In this document: positions 7,928-16,048 of the stretch, in pieces
How the letters are laid out: each line of letters starts with the position of its first letter
How positions within the stretch are numbered: position 1 is the stretch's first letter
From: Actinomadura_E scrupuli
GTDB lineage: Bacteria > Actinomycetota > Actinomycetes > Streptosporangiales > Streptosporangiaceae
Direction: 5' to 3'
NCBI RefSeq assembly: GCF_050971785.1
Contig: NZ_JBPCCU010000003.1
Span: 124,001-188,000, forward strand
DNA: 64,000 nt
Made by a program: the position numbers and the translations under genes
The notes under the pieces: model-generated
The model's input: only the letters and a program-made list of their open reading frames with translations
Told to the model about the DNA's origin: nothing
The model's database searches: none

Positions 7928-8800
7928 ATGACCGTGGCGAGTCCGCGTGTCGGGGTGGCGATGTGGCCGATCCAGTCCTGGCCGGAGAGCCGGGAGCTGT
8001 GGCTGCGGGCCGAGGAGCTCGGCTTCGCGCACGCCTGGGTCTACGACCACACCGCCTGGCGCGGTCACTCGCCCTGGTACGACGCGTACTCCACGCTGGC
8101 GGCGGTGGCGGCCGTGACGTCCCGGATCCGCATCGGCACGCTGGTGACCTCACCGAACTTCCGGCACCCCGTCCCCACCGCCATGGCGGCGAAGGCGATC
8201 GACGACATCAGCGGCGGCCGGCTGCAGCTGGGGATCGGCGCGGGCGGCGCGAACCCTACCTCGGACGGCGGCATTCTCGGCGGGCCCGACTGGTCGCCGC
8301 GCGAGCGCGCCGACCGGTTCGCCGAATGGGTGGAACTGCTCGATCGGCTGCTCATCGGCCCCAAGACCACCTTCCACGGCACCCACTACACCGCGCAGGA
8401 CGTCATCACCGAGCCCGGCTGCGTGCAGCGGCCCCGGGTGCCGTTCGCCATCGCGGGCAACGGGCCGCGCGGCATGCGGCTGGCGGCGAGGTACGCGGAC
8501 CTCTGGGTGGCCACGGGCCGCGGGGAGGACGACCCTCTCGAGAGCGTACGGGGACGGATCGCGCGGCTCGAGGAGGCCTGCGCGCAGGAGGGCCGCGACC
8601 CGGCGGAGCAGCGCCGGCTGCTGCTCACCGGCTTCACCGGCGAACGCTGGCTGGAGTCCGTGGAGGCCTTCCGTGACCTGGCCGGGCGCTATGCCGAGGC
8701 GGGGATCACCGACCTGGTGGTGCACTGGCCCCGGCCGGACACGCCCTGGGCCGCCGACCTGAGGGTCTTCGAGGAGATCGCGGCCGGGTCACCGGCCTGA
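7928..8800 (+). CDS. LLM-class flavin-dependent oxidoreductase
   Basis: The start at 7928 (MTVASPRVGVAMWPIQSWPE) has GAGCGGGGG just upstream. The 290 residues show the luciferase-like TIM-barrel pattern: the Trp/Tyr-rich AWVYDHTAWRG, then SRIRIGTLVTSPNFRHP, then AKAIDDISGGRLQLGIGAGG. These are the standard F420- or FMN-contacting segments, and actinomycete members often use coenzyme F420. The last third (PFAIAGNGPRGMRLAARYADLW) is typical too. The substrate is not predictable. It follows the PucR gene closely. Confidence 0.85.
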   Translation: MTVASPRVGVAMWPIQSWPESRELWLRAEELGFAHAWVYDHTAWRGHSPWYDAYSTLAAVAAVTSRIRIGTLVTSPNFRHPVPTAMAAKAIDDISGGRLQLGIGAGGANPTSDGGILGGPDWSPRERADRFAEWVELLDRLLIGPKTTFHGTHYTAQDVITEPGCVQRPRVPFAIAGNGPRGMRLAARYADLWVATGRGEDDPLESVRGRIARLEEACAQEGRDPAEQRRLLLTGFTGERWLESVEAFRDLAGRYAEAGITDLVVHWPRPDTPWAADLRVFEEIAAGSPA

Positions 8801-8857
8801 CCGTCGCGGTGCCGGGCGTGCCGCCACCACGACGGTGACCAGGCCGTATGCCCGGCC

Positions 8858-8921
8858 GACTGCCCGACTGCCCGACTGCTCGACTGCCCGACTGCTCGGC
8901 TGCTCGGCTGCTCGGCTGCTC
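8858..8921. repeat. Eight tandem copies of an 8-bp unit (GACTGCCC/GGCTGCTC)
   Basis: Units begin at 8858, 8866, 8874 and so on to 8914. They drift from GACTGCCC through GACTGCTC to GGCTGCTC, a small slippage-prone minisatellite. It lies between the convergent LLM and DUF1232 genes, just past the DUF1232 stop. Confidence 0.85.
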
Positions 8922-8934
8922 GCCGGCCTTGGGG

Positions 8935-9327
8935 TCAGCCGCGGAGGGCCTGCCGGGCCTGGCGGTGCCGGGTGTACTCCTGGCCGGCCGCGACCGCCAG
9001 CCAGGACAGCGCGCCCATGTCGTCGACGATGCCGAGCGGCCCCAGGAAGATCTCGGGGATGAAGTCGACGGGTGACAGGATGTAGACCACCGCGATGATC
9101 ATGCCGAAGATCTTCCCGGCGCCCGTCTTGTAGTTCAGCGGGACCCCCGCGGTGCCTCCGGGCTTGCGGGTCTGCTTGCGCCGCCGGTTGGCCAGCAGCA
9201 GACCGCCGATCAGAAGGGCGGCGCCCGCTCCGATCGCCAGAAGACCGGCCCCATGGGCGGTGTCGCCGCTCAGCCCGAACCGCAGGCACATCCCCACGAT
9301 CATCACGATGACGCCCGACCAGATCAT
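8935..9327 (-). CDS. DUF1232 (YkvA-like) membrane protein
   Basis: This 130-residue protein starts MIWSGVIVMIVGM with AGGGG nine bases upstream. Two N-terminal membrane segments (about residues 3-15 and 26-46) precede a basic stretch RRRKQTRKPG. The C-terminal DUF1232 signature is YILSPVDFIPE, followed by LGPLGIVDDMGAL. DUF1232 proteins are small membrane proteins, widespread and uncharacterised. The gene stands alone, with repeated DNA on both sides. Confidence 0.87.
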   Translation of the reverse strand: MIWSGVIVMIVGMCLRFGLSGDTAHGAGLLAIGAGAALLIGGLLLANRRRKQTRKPGGTAGVPLNYKTGAGKIFGMIIAVVYILSPVDFIPEIFLGPLGIVDDMGALSWLAVAAGQEYTRHRQARQALRG

Positions 9328-9425
9328 GAGCTGAGCCCCTCGGTATGTGTTCAGACGGTGTGTAAGAGGACGGTGTGTGTTCAGGCGTGGCTTGGTATGG
9401 GTTCACACCTGGTGTGCTGGTGACT

Positions 9426-9464
9426 CGGTCTGTAACTCGACGCTCCGGTATGTAATTAGACGCG
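9426..9464. promoter_or_regulatory. Phased imperfect direct repeats (period 20 bp) upstream of the DUF1232 gene
   Basis: CGGTCTGTAACTCGACGC at 9426 recurs as CGGTATGTAATTAGACGC at 9446. The 20-bp period is two helical turns, and a third partial CGGTATG begins at 9463. They lie about 100-135 bp upstream of the DUF1232 start, in a locally AT-rich patch between two leftward genes. A regulator binding site is possible; no regulator can be named. Confidence 0.35.
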
Positions 9465-9534
9465 GTATGCCCGACCAGCCTGCTCCCATTCGCGCATCGG
9501 GACCCTGTTTTCCCGCCGGGGCGCCGGGCGCGGC

Positions 9535-10203
9535 TCAGCGGGGCTCGAGGGCGACCTTGACGCCGATGGCCAGCATCACGGTGCCGGTGACGCCGTCCAG
9601 CGTGCGGCGTACCCGGGGGGTACGCAGCAGCCGGGAGACCGGGCTCAGGGCGAGGGTGAACAGCCGCCACCAGATCACGGCGAGGGCGAGGAAGACCGCC
9701 GCCAGCACGGCGGTGGTGCGGAGCCTCGGTTCCCCCGAGCCGACGAACTGCGGGAGCAACGTCAGGAAGAGCAACGCGATCTTGGGGTTGAGCAGGTTGG
9801 TGAACAGGCCCTGCCGGAACGCCGCCGCCCGTCCGAGCACCCCGGTGGCGGCGGGCTCCCGCGTCCTGCCCGGCGCGGTCTCCGTCCCGGTCTCTGCCCC
9901 GGCGTCCCGCGGGGCGGGGCGCAGCGCCGACAGGAGCATGCGCACGCCGAGATAGGCCAGGTAGGCGGCGCCCGCCAGCTTCACCACCGAATAGGCGGTG
10001 GCCGAGGCCGCGAGCACCGCGGAGAGCCCGAGCACGGCCGCCGTCGCGTGTACCGAGATGCCCGCGCAGCAGCCCAGGCCGGTGAACCACGCCGTACGGC
10101 TGCCGCCGCGCAGGCCGTTGCGCAGGACCAGGAGCATGTCAGGACCGGGCGTGACCGTCAGAACGGCCACGACCCCCAGAAACGGAACCAGCAACACCGG
10201 CAT
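9535..10203 (-). CDS. LysE/RhtB-family amino-acid/metabolite exporter
   Basis: The 222-residue protein begins MPVLLVPFLGVVAVLTVTPGPDMLLV. It holds the LysE-family signature TPGPDMLLVLRNGLRGG with a following GLG.C segment, and six predicted membrane helices (residues about 2-20, 40-60, 65-85, 120-145, 150-180, 190-215). FRQGLFTNLLNPKIALLFLTLLPQF is the second family hallmark. LysE/RhtB proteins export amino acids or their analogues. The loop at residues 92-115 is enriched in Ala, Glu, Thr and Arg. The AraC-type regulator immediately upstream on the same strand may control it. Confidence 0.9.
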   Translation of the reverse strand: MPVLLVPFLGVVAVLTVTPGPDMLLVLRNGLRGGSRTAWFTGLGCCAGISVHATAAVLGLSAVLAASATAYSVVKLAGAAYLAYLGVRMLLSALRPAPRDAGAETGTETAPGRTREPAATGVLGRAAAFRQGLFTNLLNPKIALLFLTLLPQFVGSGEPRLRTTAVLAAVFLALAVIWWRLFTLALSPVSRLLRTPRVRRTLDGVTGTVMLAIGVKVALEPR

Positions 10204-10295
10204 TTCGCCATCATAGGTACGCGGCACCGTCGGGCCTCCCTCCGCTTTCGCGGCGGGCTCCGCTCTGTCGTCGCGGCGGCCTTCCCCGGGGAGGG

Positions 10296-11144
10296 TCAGC
10301 CGGAGATGCCGCCGCCGGGGATGCGGGAGGCCAGCATCTCGGTCGGGGTGAAGCCCGCCAGCGCGCGGAACTCCCGGTTGAGATGGGCCTGGTCGTAGTA
10401 GCCGCAGGCCACGGCGACCTCGGCGACGGGCGCCGGTGCGGGGCGGTCGAGCATCGCCTTGGCGTGCTGGAACCGCAGCACCCGGGCCATCACCTTGGGG
10501 GACAGCCCGATCTGCTCCTTGAACCGGTCGACCAGGTGCTTGCGGCTCCACCCCACCTCGGCGGTGAGCTCGGTGATCGTGACCCGCCCGGCGGTGCCGG
10601 CCAGCAGCCGCCAGGCCCGCATGACCTCCGGTGACGGCACCGGCCCCCGGGCGAGCCGGGCCAGCAGCAGCTCGTCCAGCAGGTCGAAGCGCTGCGCCCA
10701 CGACGGGGTCTCCGCCAGCCGGGCCACCACGGAACCGGCCCGCGGCCCGAGCAGATCCCCCAGGTCGACGGCCACGTTGGTGAGCACGCGCATGGGCACG
10801 CCGAGCAGGCGGTAGGCGCCGAGCGGGGTCAGGTCCACCTGGATGCCGAACTGGCCACCGGGATGCTCGTACAGCCCCGGGCCGTCGTGCATGCCGGCCA
10901 CGAAGGCCGGATACGCCACGCCGCCGAACCCGGGATGGGGCATGGTGATCAGCTTGAGCGGCTCTCCCAGATTGATGATCAGGGTGACGCTGCCGGTCGG
11001 CATCGTGCGCAGGCGCAGGGGCATGCCCGAGTCCTCGCGGTAGCCGACGTAGCCGTCGAGAAACGGGCGCAGCGCCGGATGCCAGGGGGTGGACACCTTC
11101 TGCCAGGAACCCAGGACGCCCGTGCTGACAGGTCGCTCGCTCAC
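10296..11144 (-). CDS. AraC-family transcriptional regulator
   Basis: I prefer the GTG at 11144 (VSERPVSTGVLGSW), giving 282 residues; the open frame upstream to 11270 has no recognisable content. The N-terminal part is a sensor of the DUF6597/AraC type (LRPFLDGYVGYRE, LRTMPTGSVTLIINLG). The C-terminal AraC domain has two helix-turn-helices: ITELTAEVGWSRKHLVDRF and VAEVAVACGYYDQAHLNREF, followed by GFTPTEML. It lies 92 bp upstream of the LysE gene on the same strand, the arrangement seen when such regulators control an exporter. The ligand is unknown. Confidence 0.85.
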   Translation of the reverse strand: MSERPVSTGVLGSWQKVSTPWHPALRPFLDGYVGYREDSGMPLRLRTMPTGSVTLIINLGEPLKLITMPHPGFGGVAYPAFVAGMHDGPGLYEHPGGQFGIQVDLTPLGAYRLLGVPMRVLTNVAVDLGDLLGPRAGSVVARLAETPSWAQRFDLLDELLLARLARGPVPSPEVMRAWRLLAGTAGRVTITELTAEVGWSRKHLVDRFKEQIGLSPKVMARVLRFQHAKAMLDRPAPAPVAEVAVACGYYDQAHLNREFRALAGFTPTEMLASRIPGGGISG

Positions 11145-11266
11145 CCCGACAGTGTCGCACCGGCCCCGACACTCCGCCGCCACCAGCGGTTCCCCACCGC
11201 GGCTCCCGATGGGCCACGGCCTGAACCCAGGGCCGGATGAGAGGCGAACCGAACCCGGCCGGAGGG

Positions 11267-12127
11267 TCATTCACCGGTCTGACCGCACACCGCCATACGC
11301 GCCAGATCGTCCCAGGTCAGCCTCATGGCAGTTGCGCGAGTCACAGGTGCTCCGGTGACCGGCGGTACGGCCGGGCGGGCGATCGTCACCTGGGGCGGCG
11401 GAGTCCGGTCGTCGCCGGGGTCGCGGCGGCTGCCGGCGGCCGCGCGTTCCAGGTAGTCGGCGGCATCGAGGCTGAGCCAGCGGGCCGGGGTGGCCCGTGT
11501 CCCGCCGCCGGCCGGGCGCGGCGCGTCCGTCCCGGACCGGCCGTGCTCGCCCGGCGGATGCCCGGCGAAGTCCTCCAGGTCGGCGACCTGGGACTTGATG
11601 ACGCGTTCCCAGCCGGGGTATCCGGCGGGGACGTGGCCCGGCAGGGCGAGCCCGGCGGCGGACCAGCCCGGGTCGGGGGGCGGGGGAGTGGTGACCGCCG
11701 CGGCACCGAACATCGCGGCGACCTCGTCGAGTGGCAGCTCCGCGCGGTGGCGCAACGGCGCGCTGACCTTCCAGAGCCCGCGCAGATAGCCGGAGAGCGT
11801 CCACGAGCCCGACCGGGCCTCGTGCCCCAGCCGCTGGAGGTACAGGCGCAGGTCATGTTCGTCGCGGAGGGCGGGACCCGGAGGCCCGCTGACCCAGTAC
11901 GTCTGCTTGTGCACGACGCCGCTCTCCATGACCAGCACCCGGGCCAGCGCGTCCACCCGGCTGTCGTGGCCCGACATGCGGACCTCGTCGCCGTTGTCGC
12001 CCTGGCGCATGACATCCCATACCGCCACCCTGGGCACCTCCGCGCGCCGTATCCGACCTTCCAGCTCCAGGCTGACAATCTCCCAGAAACGAGGGCCCCG
12101 CGGCAGGAGAGCGGTCACCCCCGGCAT
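11267..12127 (-). CDS. Protein of unknown function (286 aa)
   Basis: I do not recognise this protein. It has no signal peptide or membrane segment. The N-terminal third has mixed alpha/beta character with several Trp/Tyr residues (FWEIVSLELEGRIRR, TYWVSGPPGPALRDEHDL, LYLQRLGHEARSGSW). The middle and C-terminus are rich in Pro and Gly (VTTPPPPDPG, HPPGEHGRSG). The annotated start at 12127 lies only 5 bp past a strong hairpin that terminates the aldehyde dehydrogenase gene, leaving no room for a normal promoter and ribosome site. The true start may be internal, for example Met40 at 12010 or Met51. Codon use looks coding throughout. Confidence 0.55.
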   Translation of the reverse strand: MPGVTALLPRGPRFWEIVSLELEGRIRRAEVPRVAVWDVMRQGDNGDEVRMSGHDSRVDALARVLVMESGVVHKQTYWVSGPPGPALRDEHDLRLYLQRLGHEARSGSWTLSGYLRGLWKVSAPLRHRAELPLDEVAAMFGAAAVTTPPPPDPGWSAAGLALPGHVPAGYPGWERVIKSQVADLEDFAGHPPGEHGRSGTDAPRPAGGGTRATPARWLSLDAADYLERAAAGSRRDPGDDRTPPPQVTIARPAVPPVTGAPVTRATAMRLTWDDLARMAVCGQTGE

Positions 12128-12132
12128 ACGAA

Positions 12133-12167
12133 GATCAAGGCCCCGGCGGTGTGCCGGGGCCTTGATC
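12133..12167 (-). terminator. Strong terminator of the aldehyde dehydrogenase gene
   Basis: GATCAAGGCCCCGGC pairs perfectly with GCCGGGGCCTTGATC over a 5-nt loop (15-bp stem). It lies 46 bp downstream of the aldehyde dehydrogenase stop. On its far side it almost touches the annotated start of the next leftward gene. Confidence 0.85.
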
Positions 12168-12213
12168 TATGAGCCGGCGGAGGCCGGCCGGCCTCCTCGG
12201 CGAAGCTCGCGGA

Positions 12214-13620
12214 TCAGTGCTTGGAGCGGTGCATCACCTGCAGCTCGGTGAAGCCGTAGAGACCCCACGGGCCGTTCTCCACACCGATGCCGCTCCACTT
12301 GAACCCGCCGAACGGCTGCTTGGGGCTCAGGGCGAGATGGGTGTTGACCCACGCCGTACCGCACTCGAGCTGTTCGGCGACCGCGGCGGCGCGGTCCGGG
12401 TCGGCGCTCCAGACCGAGCCGGACAGCCCGAAGTGGGTGCCGTTCGCCCGGTCGAGGGCGTCGTCGAGGTCGGTGTAGGAGACGACCGGCAGGGCGGGGC
12501 CGAACTGCTCCTCGTCCACGATCCGGCTGCCGTCGCTGAGGTCGGCCAGGATCGTCGGCTCGAAGAAGAAGCCCGGCCCGTCGATCGGCTTGCCACCGGC
12601 GGCCGCGCGGGCTCCGTGGCTCAGCGCGTCGGCGACCAGTTCCGAGACCCGGTCGTACTGCGGCCTGTTGTTGATCGGGCCGTACTGGACGCCTTCGTCC
12701 ACGCCGTTGCCGACCTTGACCGACCGGGCCTGGGCGGCGAGGGCCTCGACCACGTCGCCGTACAGGCGCTCGGGAACGTACACCCGCTTGATCGCCGAGC
12801 AGACCTGGCCGTTGTTCTGGAAGGCGCCGGCGAACAACTTCTCCGCGACGGCCGCCGGGTCGACGTCGTCGAGCAGGATGGCCGGGTCGTTGCCGCCCAG
12901 CTCGAGCGTCACGCGCTTGAGGTCGGGCGCGGCGGCGGCGGCGACCTTCTTGCCGGTGGCCACCGAGCCGGTGAAGCTGATCTTGCGGGGGACCTCGTGC
13001 GCGGTCATCCGGCCGCCGAGGGAGTCACCGCCGCTGACCACGTTGAGCACGCCGGGCGGCAGCACCCCGGCCAGCAGCTCGCCCATCTTGAGGGTGGCCA
13101 GGGGGGTGTACGGCGAGGGCTTGAGCACCATGGTGTTTCCGGCCAGCAGCGCGGGACCGATCTTCCAGGCGGCCAGCACGAGGGGGAAGTTCCACGGCGT
13201 GATGGCGGCCACCACGCCCATCGGGCGCCGGACCACCTCCACGAGCGCGTCGTCGTCGTCCTGGATGATCTCGCGGGGCATCGCCAGCTCGGCGAAGTAC
13301 TTCAGCCAGATGCCGGCGCCGATTACCTCGAAGGTGGCGTCCTGCAGGGGCTTGCCCTGCTCGCCGGTGAGGATCGGGGCCAGCTCGTCCGCCCGGGACA
13401 TGAGCAGGTCGGCCGCCTCGTGCAGGGCCTTGCGCCGCCCGTCCTCGTCCCGCCGCCAGTCCCGGTACGCGCCCGCGGCGGACGCCATGGCCTGGTCGAG
13501 CTGCTCCGGCGAGCACTCGGGCGCCTGTGCGTGCACCTGCCCGGTCGCCGGGTTGACCACCCCGAACGTCCCGGGCGCGGTCACGCTCTCGCCACCGATG
13601 GTCATCGTGAAGTCGGACAC
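12214..13620 (-). CDS. NAD(P)-dependent aldehyde dehydrogenase
   Basis: GTG 13620 has GGAGG five bases upstream and is preferred over GTG 13632, giving 468 residues. All aldehyde dehydrogenase hallmarks are present: AAITPWNFPLVLAAWK (Asn of the oxyanion hole), KPSPYTPL, ISFTGSVATGKKV, the general-base Glu in VTLELGGNDP, and the catalytic Cys in NNGQVCSAIKR. EEQFGPALPV and the C-terminal PFGGFKWSGIG follow. Length is normal. It oxidises an aldehyde to the acid in the cytosol. Close matches are often annotated as gamma-aminobutyraldehyde or general dehydrogenases, but specificity is not readable here. It is monocistronic, with a terminator behind it. Confidence 0.92.
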   Translation of the reverse strand: MSDFTMTIGGESVTAPGTFGVVNPATGQVHAQAPECSPEQLDQAMASAAGAYRDWRRDEDGRRKALHEAADLLMSRADELAPILTGEQGKPLQDATFEVIGAGIWLKYFAELAMPREIIQDDDDALVEVVRRPMGVVAAITPWNFPLVLAAWKIGPALLAGNTMVLKPSPYTPLATLKMGELLAGVLPPGVLNVVSGGDSLGGRMTAHEVPRKISFTGSVATGKKVAAAAAPDLKRVTLELGGNDPAILLDDVDPAAVAEKLFAGAFQNNGQVCSAIKRVYVPERLYGDVVEALAAQARSVKVGNGVDEGVQYGPINNRPQYDRVSELVADALSHGARAAAGGKPIDGPGFFFEPTILADLSDGSRIVDEEQFGPALPVVSYTDLDDALDRANGTHFGLSGSVWSADPDRAAAVAEQLECGTAWVNTHLALSPKQPFGGFKWSGIGVENGPWGLYGFTELQVMHRSKH

Positions 13621-13752
13621 CTGTGCCTCCACCTGGGTACCACAAAAACCGAATGACGTTCAGTCTGTCGCTCTTCGGCCGTGATGGCCAGAGCGCGGGC
13701 CGGGTTCCTGCAGGGCCGGTTTCGAGGCGGGCCGGCGGAGGACTACAGCAGG

Positions 13753-13815
13753 CCGTCCGTGTCCCGTGCCCGCCCGTGGGTGCGGGGTCGGGTGGGCGGA
13801 CAGGGACACGGACGG
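13753..13815 (-). terminator. Terminator after the acidic-protein gene pair
   Basis: CCGTCCGTGTCCC (13753-13765) pairs with GGGACACGGACGG (13803-13815), and an inner GC-rich stem extends it. It starts 20 bp downstream of the stop at 13835 on the minus strand and separates this pair from the aldehyde dehydrogenase gene. Confidence 0.7.
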
Positions 13816-13834
13816 ACCGTCATGGGCCGGGCGG

Positions 13835-14875
13835 TCAGGCGCCCAGCATCCTTTCGAAGAAGTCGCGGTAACCGCGCACCGCCTGCCGGAGCCGCTCGGT
13901 ATCGGACTTGTTCGTGTCGGCGCGCCAGCGGTCGTCCAGCGTGCGCTTGTGCCCGTTGAGCGACTCGATGAGGGCGCTCAGCACCTCGGAGGCCAGCTCG
14001 TCGGCGCGCCGTACGGCATCCTCCGGGTCGTCGACGAAGTCCGACTGGACCTCCCGCCACCGGACCCTGAACGCCGCGGCCTCCTCCTGCCCCATCAGCT
14101 GCTCGATGCGGTCACCCTTGGCGTCGTCGGACGCCGGCGGGCGCTCCCCGGCCGCCTCCGCCGCGGTGCCCGTGGCGCCCGCGGCGACAACGGCGGCCTC
14201 CGTGGCCGAAGTGCCCTCCGCCTCCGAGGTGCCCTCCGAGACCGCGTTCTCCGAGGCGGTGTCGTCCGAGACCGCGGCGTCTCCGGCGGCGGGAGTGTCC
14301 CCGGCGGCCTCGGTGAACCCGGCCGGCTCGGCGGTCTCGGCGGGCTCACCGGGCTCGCGCGCGGCGGTCCCGGGCTCGACCAGGTCGTCCCCGTAGCCCG
14401 GCTCGGCGGGCTCCGCCGCACCGGCGGATACGCGCTCGGGGTCGTCGGACACATGGTCGGACGCGTCGTCGGACACATCGTGGTCGGAGACCTCGTCGTC
14501 GGACACCTCGTCGTCGGACACCTCGTCATCGGACACATGGTCGTCGGACACATGGTCGGAGCCGGTCGTGTCGGCGGTCGTGTCGTCCTCCGGCGCGGGC
14601 GGCACCAGCACCTCGTCCCGGTCGCCTGGCGTACCGGCCACGTGCAGGTCCTCGTGCACCTCCTCCACGTGCCCGGACGGGACGGCATCGGCATCGGCAT
14701 CGGTGTCGGTGTCGGTGTCGGTGTCGGTGCGAGCCTCGTCGGATGACAGCCGGGAGTCGTCATCCTCCGCCGCGGGCGGCTCCTCCTCGGTGACGACGCG
14801 GCCGGTGTCGGGGTCCGTGTCGGTCTTACGGTCGGTGTCGGGGTCGGAATGCCCCCAGGACCAGTTCTTCTCCAT
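13835..14875 (-). CDS. Acidic low-complexity protein with C-terminal helical domain, paralogue of its neighbour
   Basis: Of 346 residues, about the first 260 are highly acidic and disordered: TDTDTDTDADADA, then at residues 107-145 a tandem VSDD/EVSDD series, then Ala/Glu/Pro-rich sequence. The last 80 residues form a compact domain (FRVRWREVQSDFVDDPEDAV, LRQAVRGYRDFFERML). This resembles part of the next upstream protein (YRQQWTQVQEHFVDAPEAAV, LRQAMVHYRALFEDLL), so the two are tandem paralogues. No signal peptide or membrane segment is present here. Function is unknown; the membrane-anchored partner suggests an interaction at the inner membrane. Confidence 0.72.
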   Translation of the reverse strand: MEKNWSWGHSDPDTDRKTDTDPDTGRVVTEEEPPAAEDDDSRLSSDEARTDTDTDTDTDADADAVPSGHVEEVHEDLHVAGTPGDRDEVLVPPAPEDDTTADTTGSDHVSDDHVSDDEVSDDEVSDDEVSDHDVSDDASDHVSDDPERVSAGAAEPAEPGYGDDLVEPGTAAREPGEPAETAEPAGFTEAAGDTPAAGDAAVSDDTASENAVSEGTSEAEGTSATEAAVVAAGATGTAAEAAGERPPASDDAKGDRIEQLMGQEEAAAFRVRWREVQSDFVDDPEDAVRRADELASEVLSALIESLNGHKRTLDDRWRADTNKSDTERLRQAVRGYRDFFERMLGA

Positions 14876-14895
14876 GATCGTTCAGCTCCCAGAGG

Positions 14896-15792
14896 TCAGT
14901 TCGACCCGGAGCGGGGGCCCCGCTCGCGGGGGTCTGCGGCGACGGCGTCGGTACGGGCCTCCCGGCCCTGGGCCTGCTCGCCCTCGCTCCGCTCGGCGGC
15001 GGCCCGGTCGCTCTCGACCCGGTCCGTCTCGGTCCGGTCCGTCTCGGTCCGGTCCGTCGTGCCCCGGCCGGTCTCGACCCGGTCGGCGCCGGCATGGTCG
15101 GGAGCCTGATCGGCGGTGGCCCGATCAGTGGTGGCGCGATCGGTGGTGACCCGGTCGGCGGCGGCCTGGTCGGTCGTGGCAGGGCCGCGGGTGGCCGGCT
15201 CCGACGACTCACCGGGTGCCTGGGTGCGACCGGCCGGTGTGGCGGTCGCGTCGTGCTCGGCGGGAACGGCCAGCAGGTCCTCGAACAGCGCGCGGTAGTG
15301 CACCATCGCCTGGCGCAGTTCCTCGGTGGAGGCCTCCTTGCGGCCCGCGCTGAGGCTGATCTCGTGGCCTCGCCGGTAGTGGTCGAGCATCCGCCCGTGT
15401 TCCACCGAAAGGGAGGCGACGCGCTCGTCGAAGTTCTCGGTGGGGTAGCCGCGCTCGCCCATGACGACGATGACGAGCCGGTCGCCCTGCTCGACGGCCG
15501 CCTCGGGTGCGTCGACGAAGTGTTCCTGGACCTGGGTCCACTGCTGCCGGTAGCGCTCGCGCGCCTGCGGATCGAGCGGACGGATGTCCAGTTCCTGGTG
15601 GCGCTGCTCTCTGTTCTGGAGTTCGCGCTCCGCCTCGCGGCGGCTCTGGTGGCTGTCTATGGCGCGGTCGTACTCGGGGCCGAACTGTCGGCGCAGTCGT
15701 TGTGTGCGGGCCTGGCGCCAGACGAGGTACCCGGCTCCTGCGACGAGTGCGACGACCACGACCACGACGACGACCATAAGGAGGGTCGACAT
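14896..15792 (-). CDS. Membrane-anchored protein with conserved helical domain and disordered tail
   Basis: The start at ATG 15792 (MSTLLMVVVV) follows GGAGG at seven bases; the longer reading to 15843 is unsupported. One N-terminal membrane helix (VVVVVVVVALVAGAGYLVW) is followed by a basic, helical region with coiled-coil character (REAERELQNREQRHQEL). The conserved domain YRQQWTQVQEHFVDAPEAAV to YRALFEDLL occupies about residues 80-185. The last 110 residues are Asp/Thr/Arg-rich repeats (TTDRATTDR, TETDRTETDR). Topology is probably a single anchor with the body in the cytosol. The paralogue lies 20 bp downstream in the same operon. Such proteins recur in actinomycetes as 'hypothetical'. 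Confidence 0.75.
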   Translation of the reverse strand: MSTLLMVVVVVVVVALVAGAGYLVWRQARTQRLRRQFGPEYDRAIDSHQSRREAERELQNREQRHQELDIRPLDPQARERYRQQWTQVQEHFVDAPEAAVEQGDRLVIVVMGERGYPTENFDERVASLSVEHGRMLDHYRRGHEISLSAGRKEASTEELRQAMVHYRALFEDLLAVPAEHDATATPAGRTQAPGESSEPATRGPATTDQAAADRVTTDRATTDRATADQAPDHAGADRVETGRGTTDRTETDRTETDRVESDRAAAERSEGEQAQGREARTDAVAADPRERGPRSGSN

Positions 15793-16048
15793 TGCTGCCT
15801 CCGGACGTGAGTCGAGACTGTTTACCGCCCGATGCCCGTACAAACCGGTTCAAAACAAGGGGGTCCAGGTTTCCGGGGTGTTTCACGCCGTGCCGGCGGC
15901 GGCGGAAGGAATATGAGCGGCCGGCGGCTTCACCTGGCAAGATGGCCAATACTTCGTTAAAACCTGGATCCGGGCGGCCCGCCCTGTTATGTATCAGTAC
16001 GTGCCCCTTGGACGGCCAGGGTGGCCGCCGATGGGACGGTGATTCGCG

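Noticed and set aside
8858..8921. Repeat array as a CRISPR
   Set aside because: Eight-base units with no spacers.
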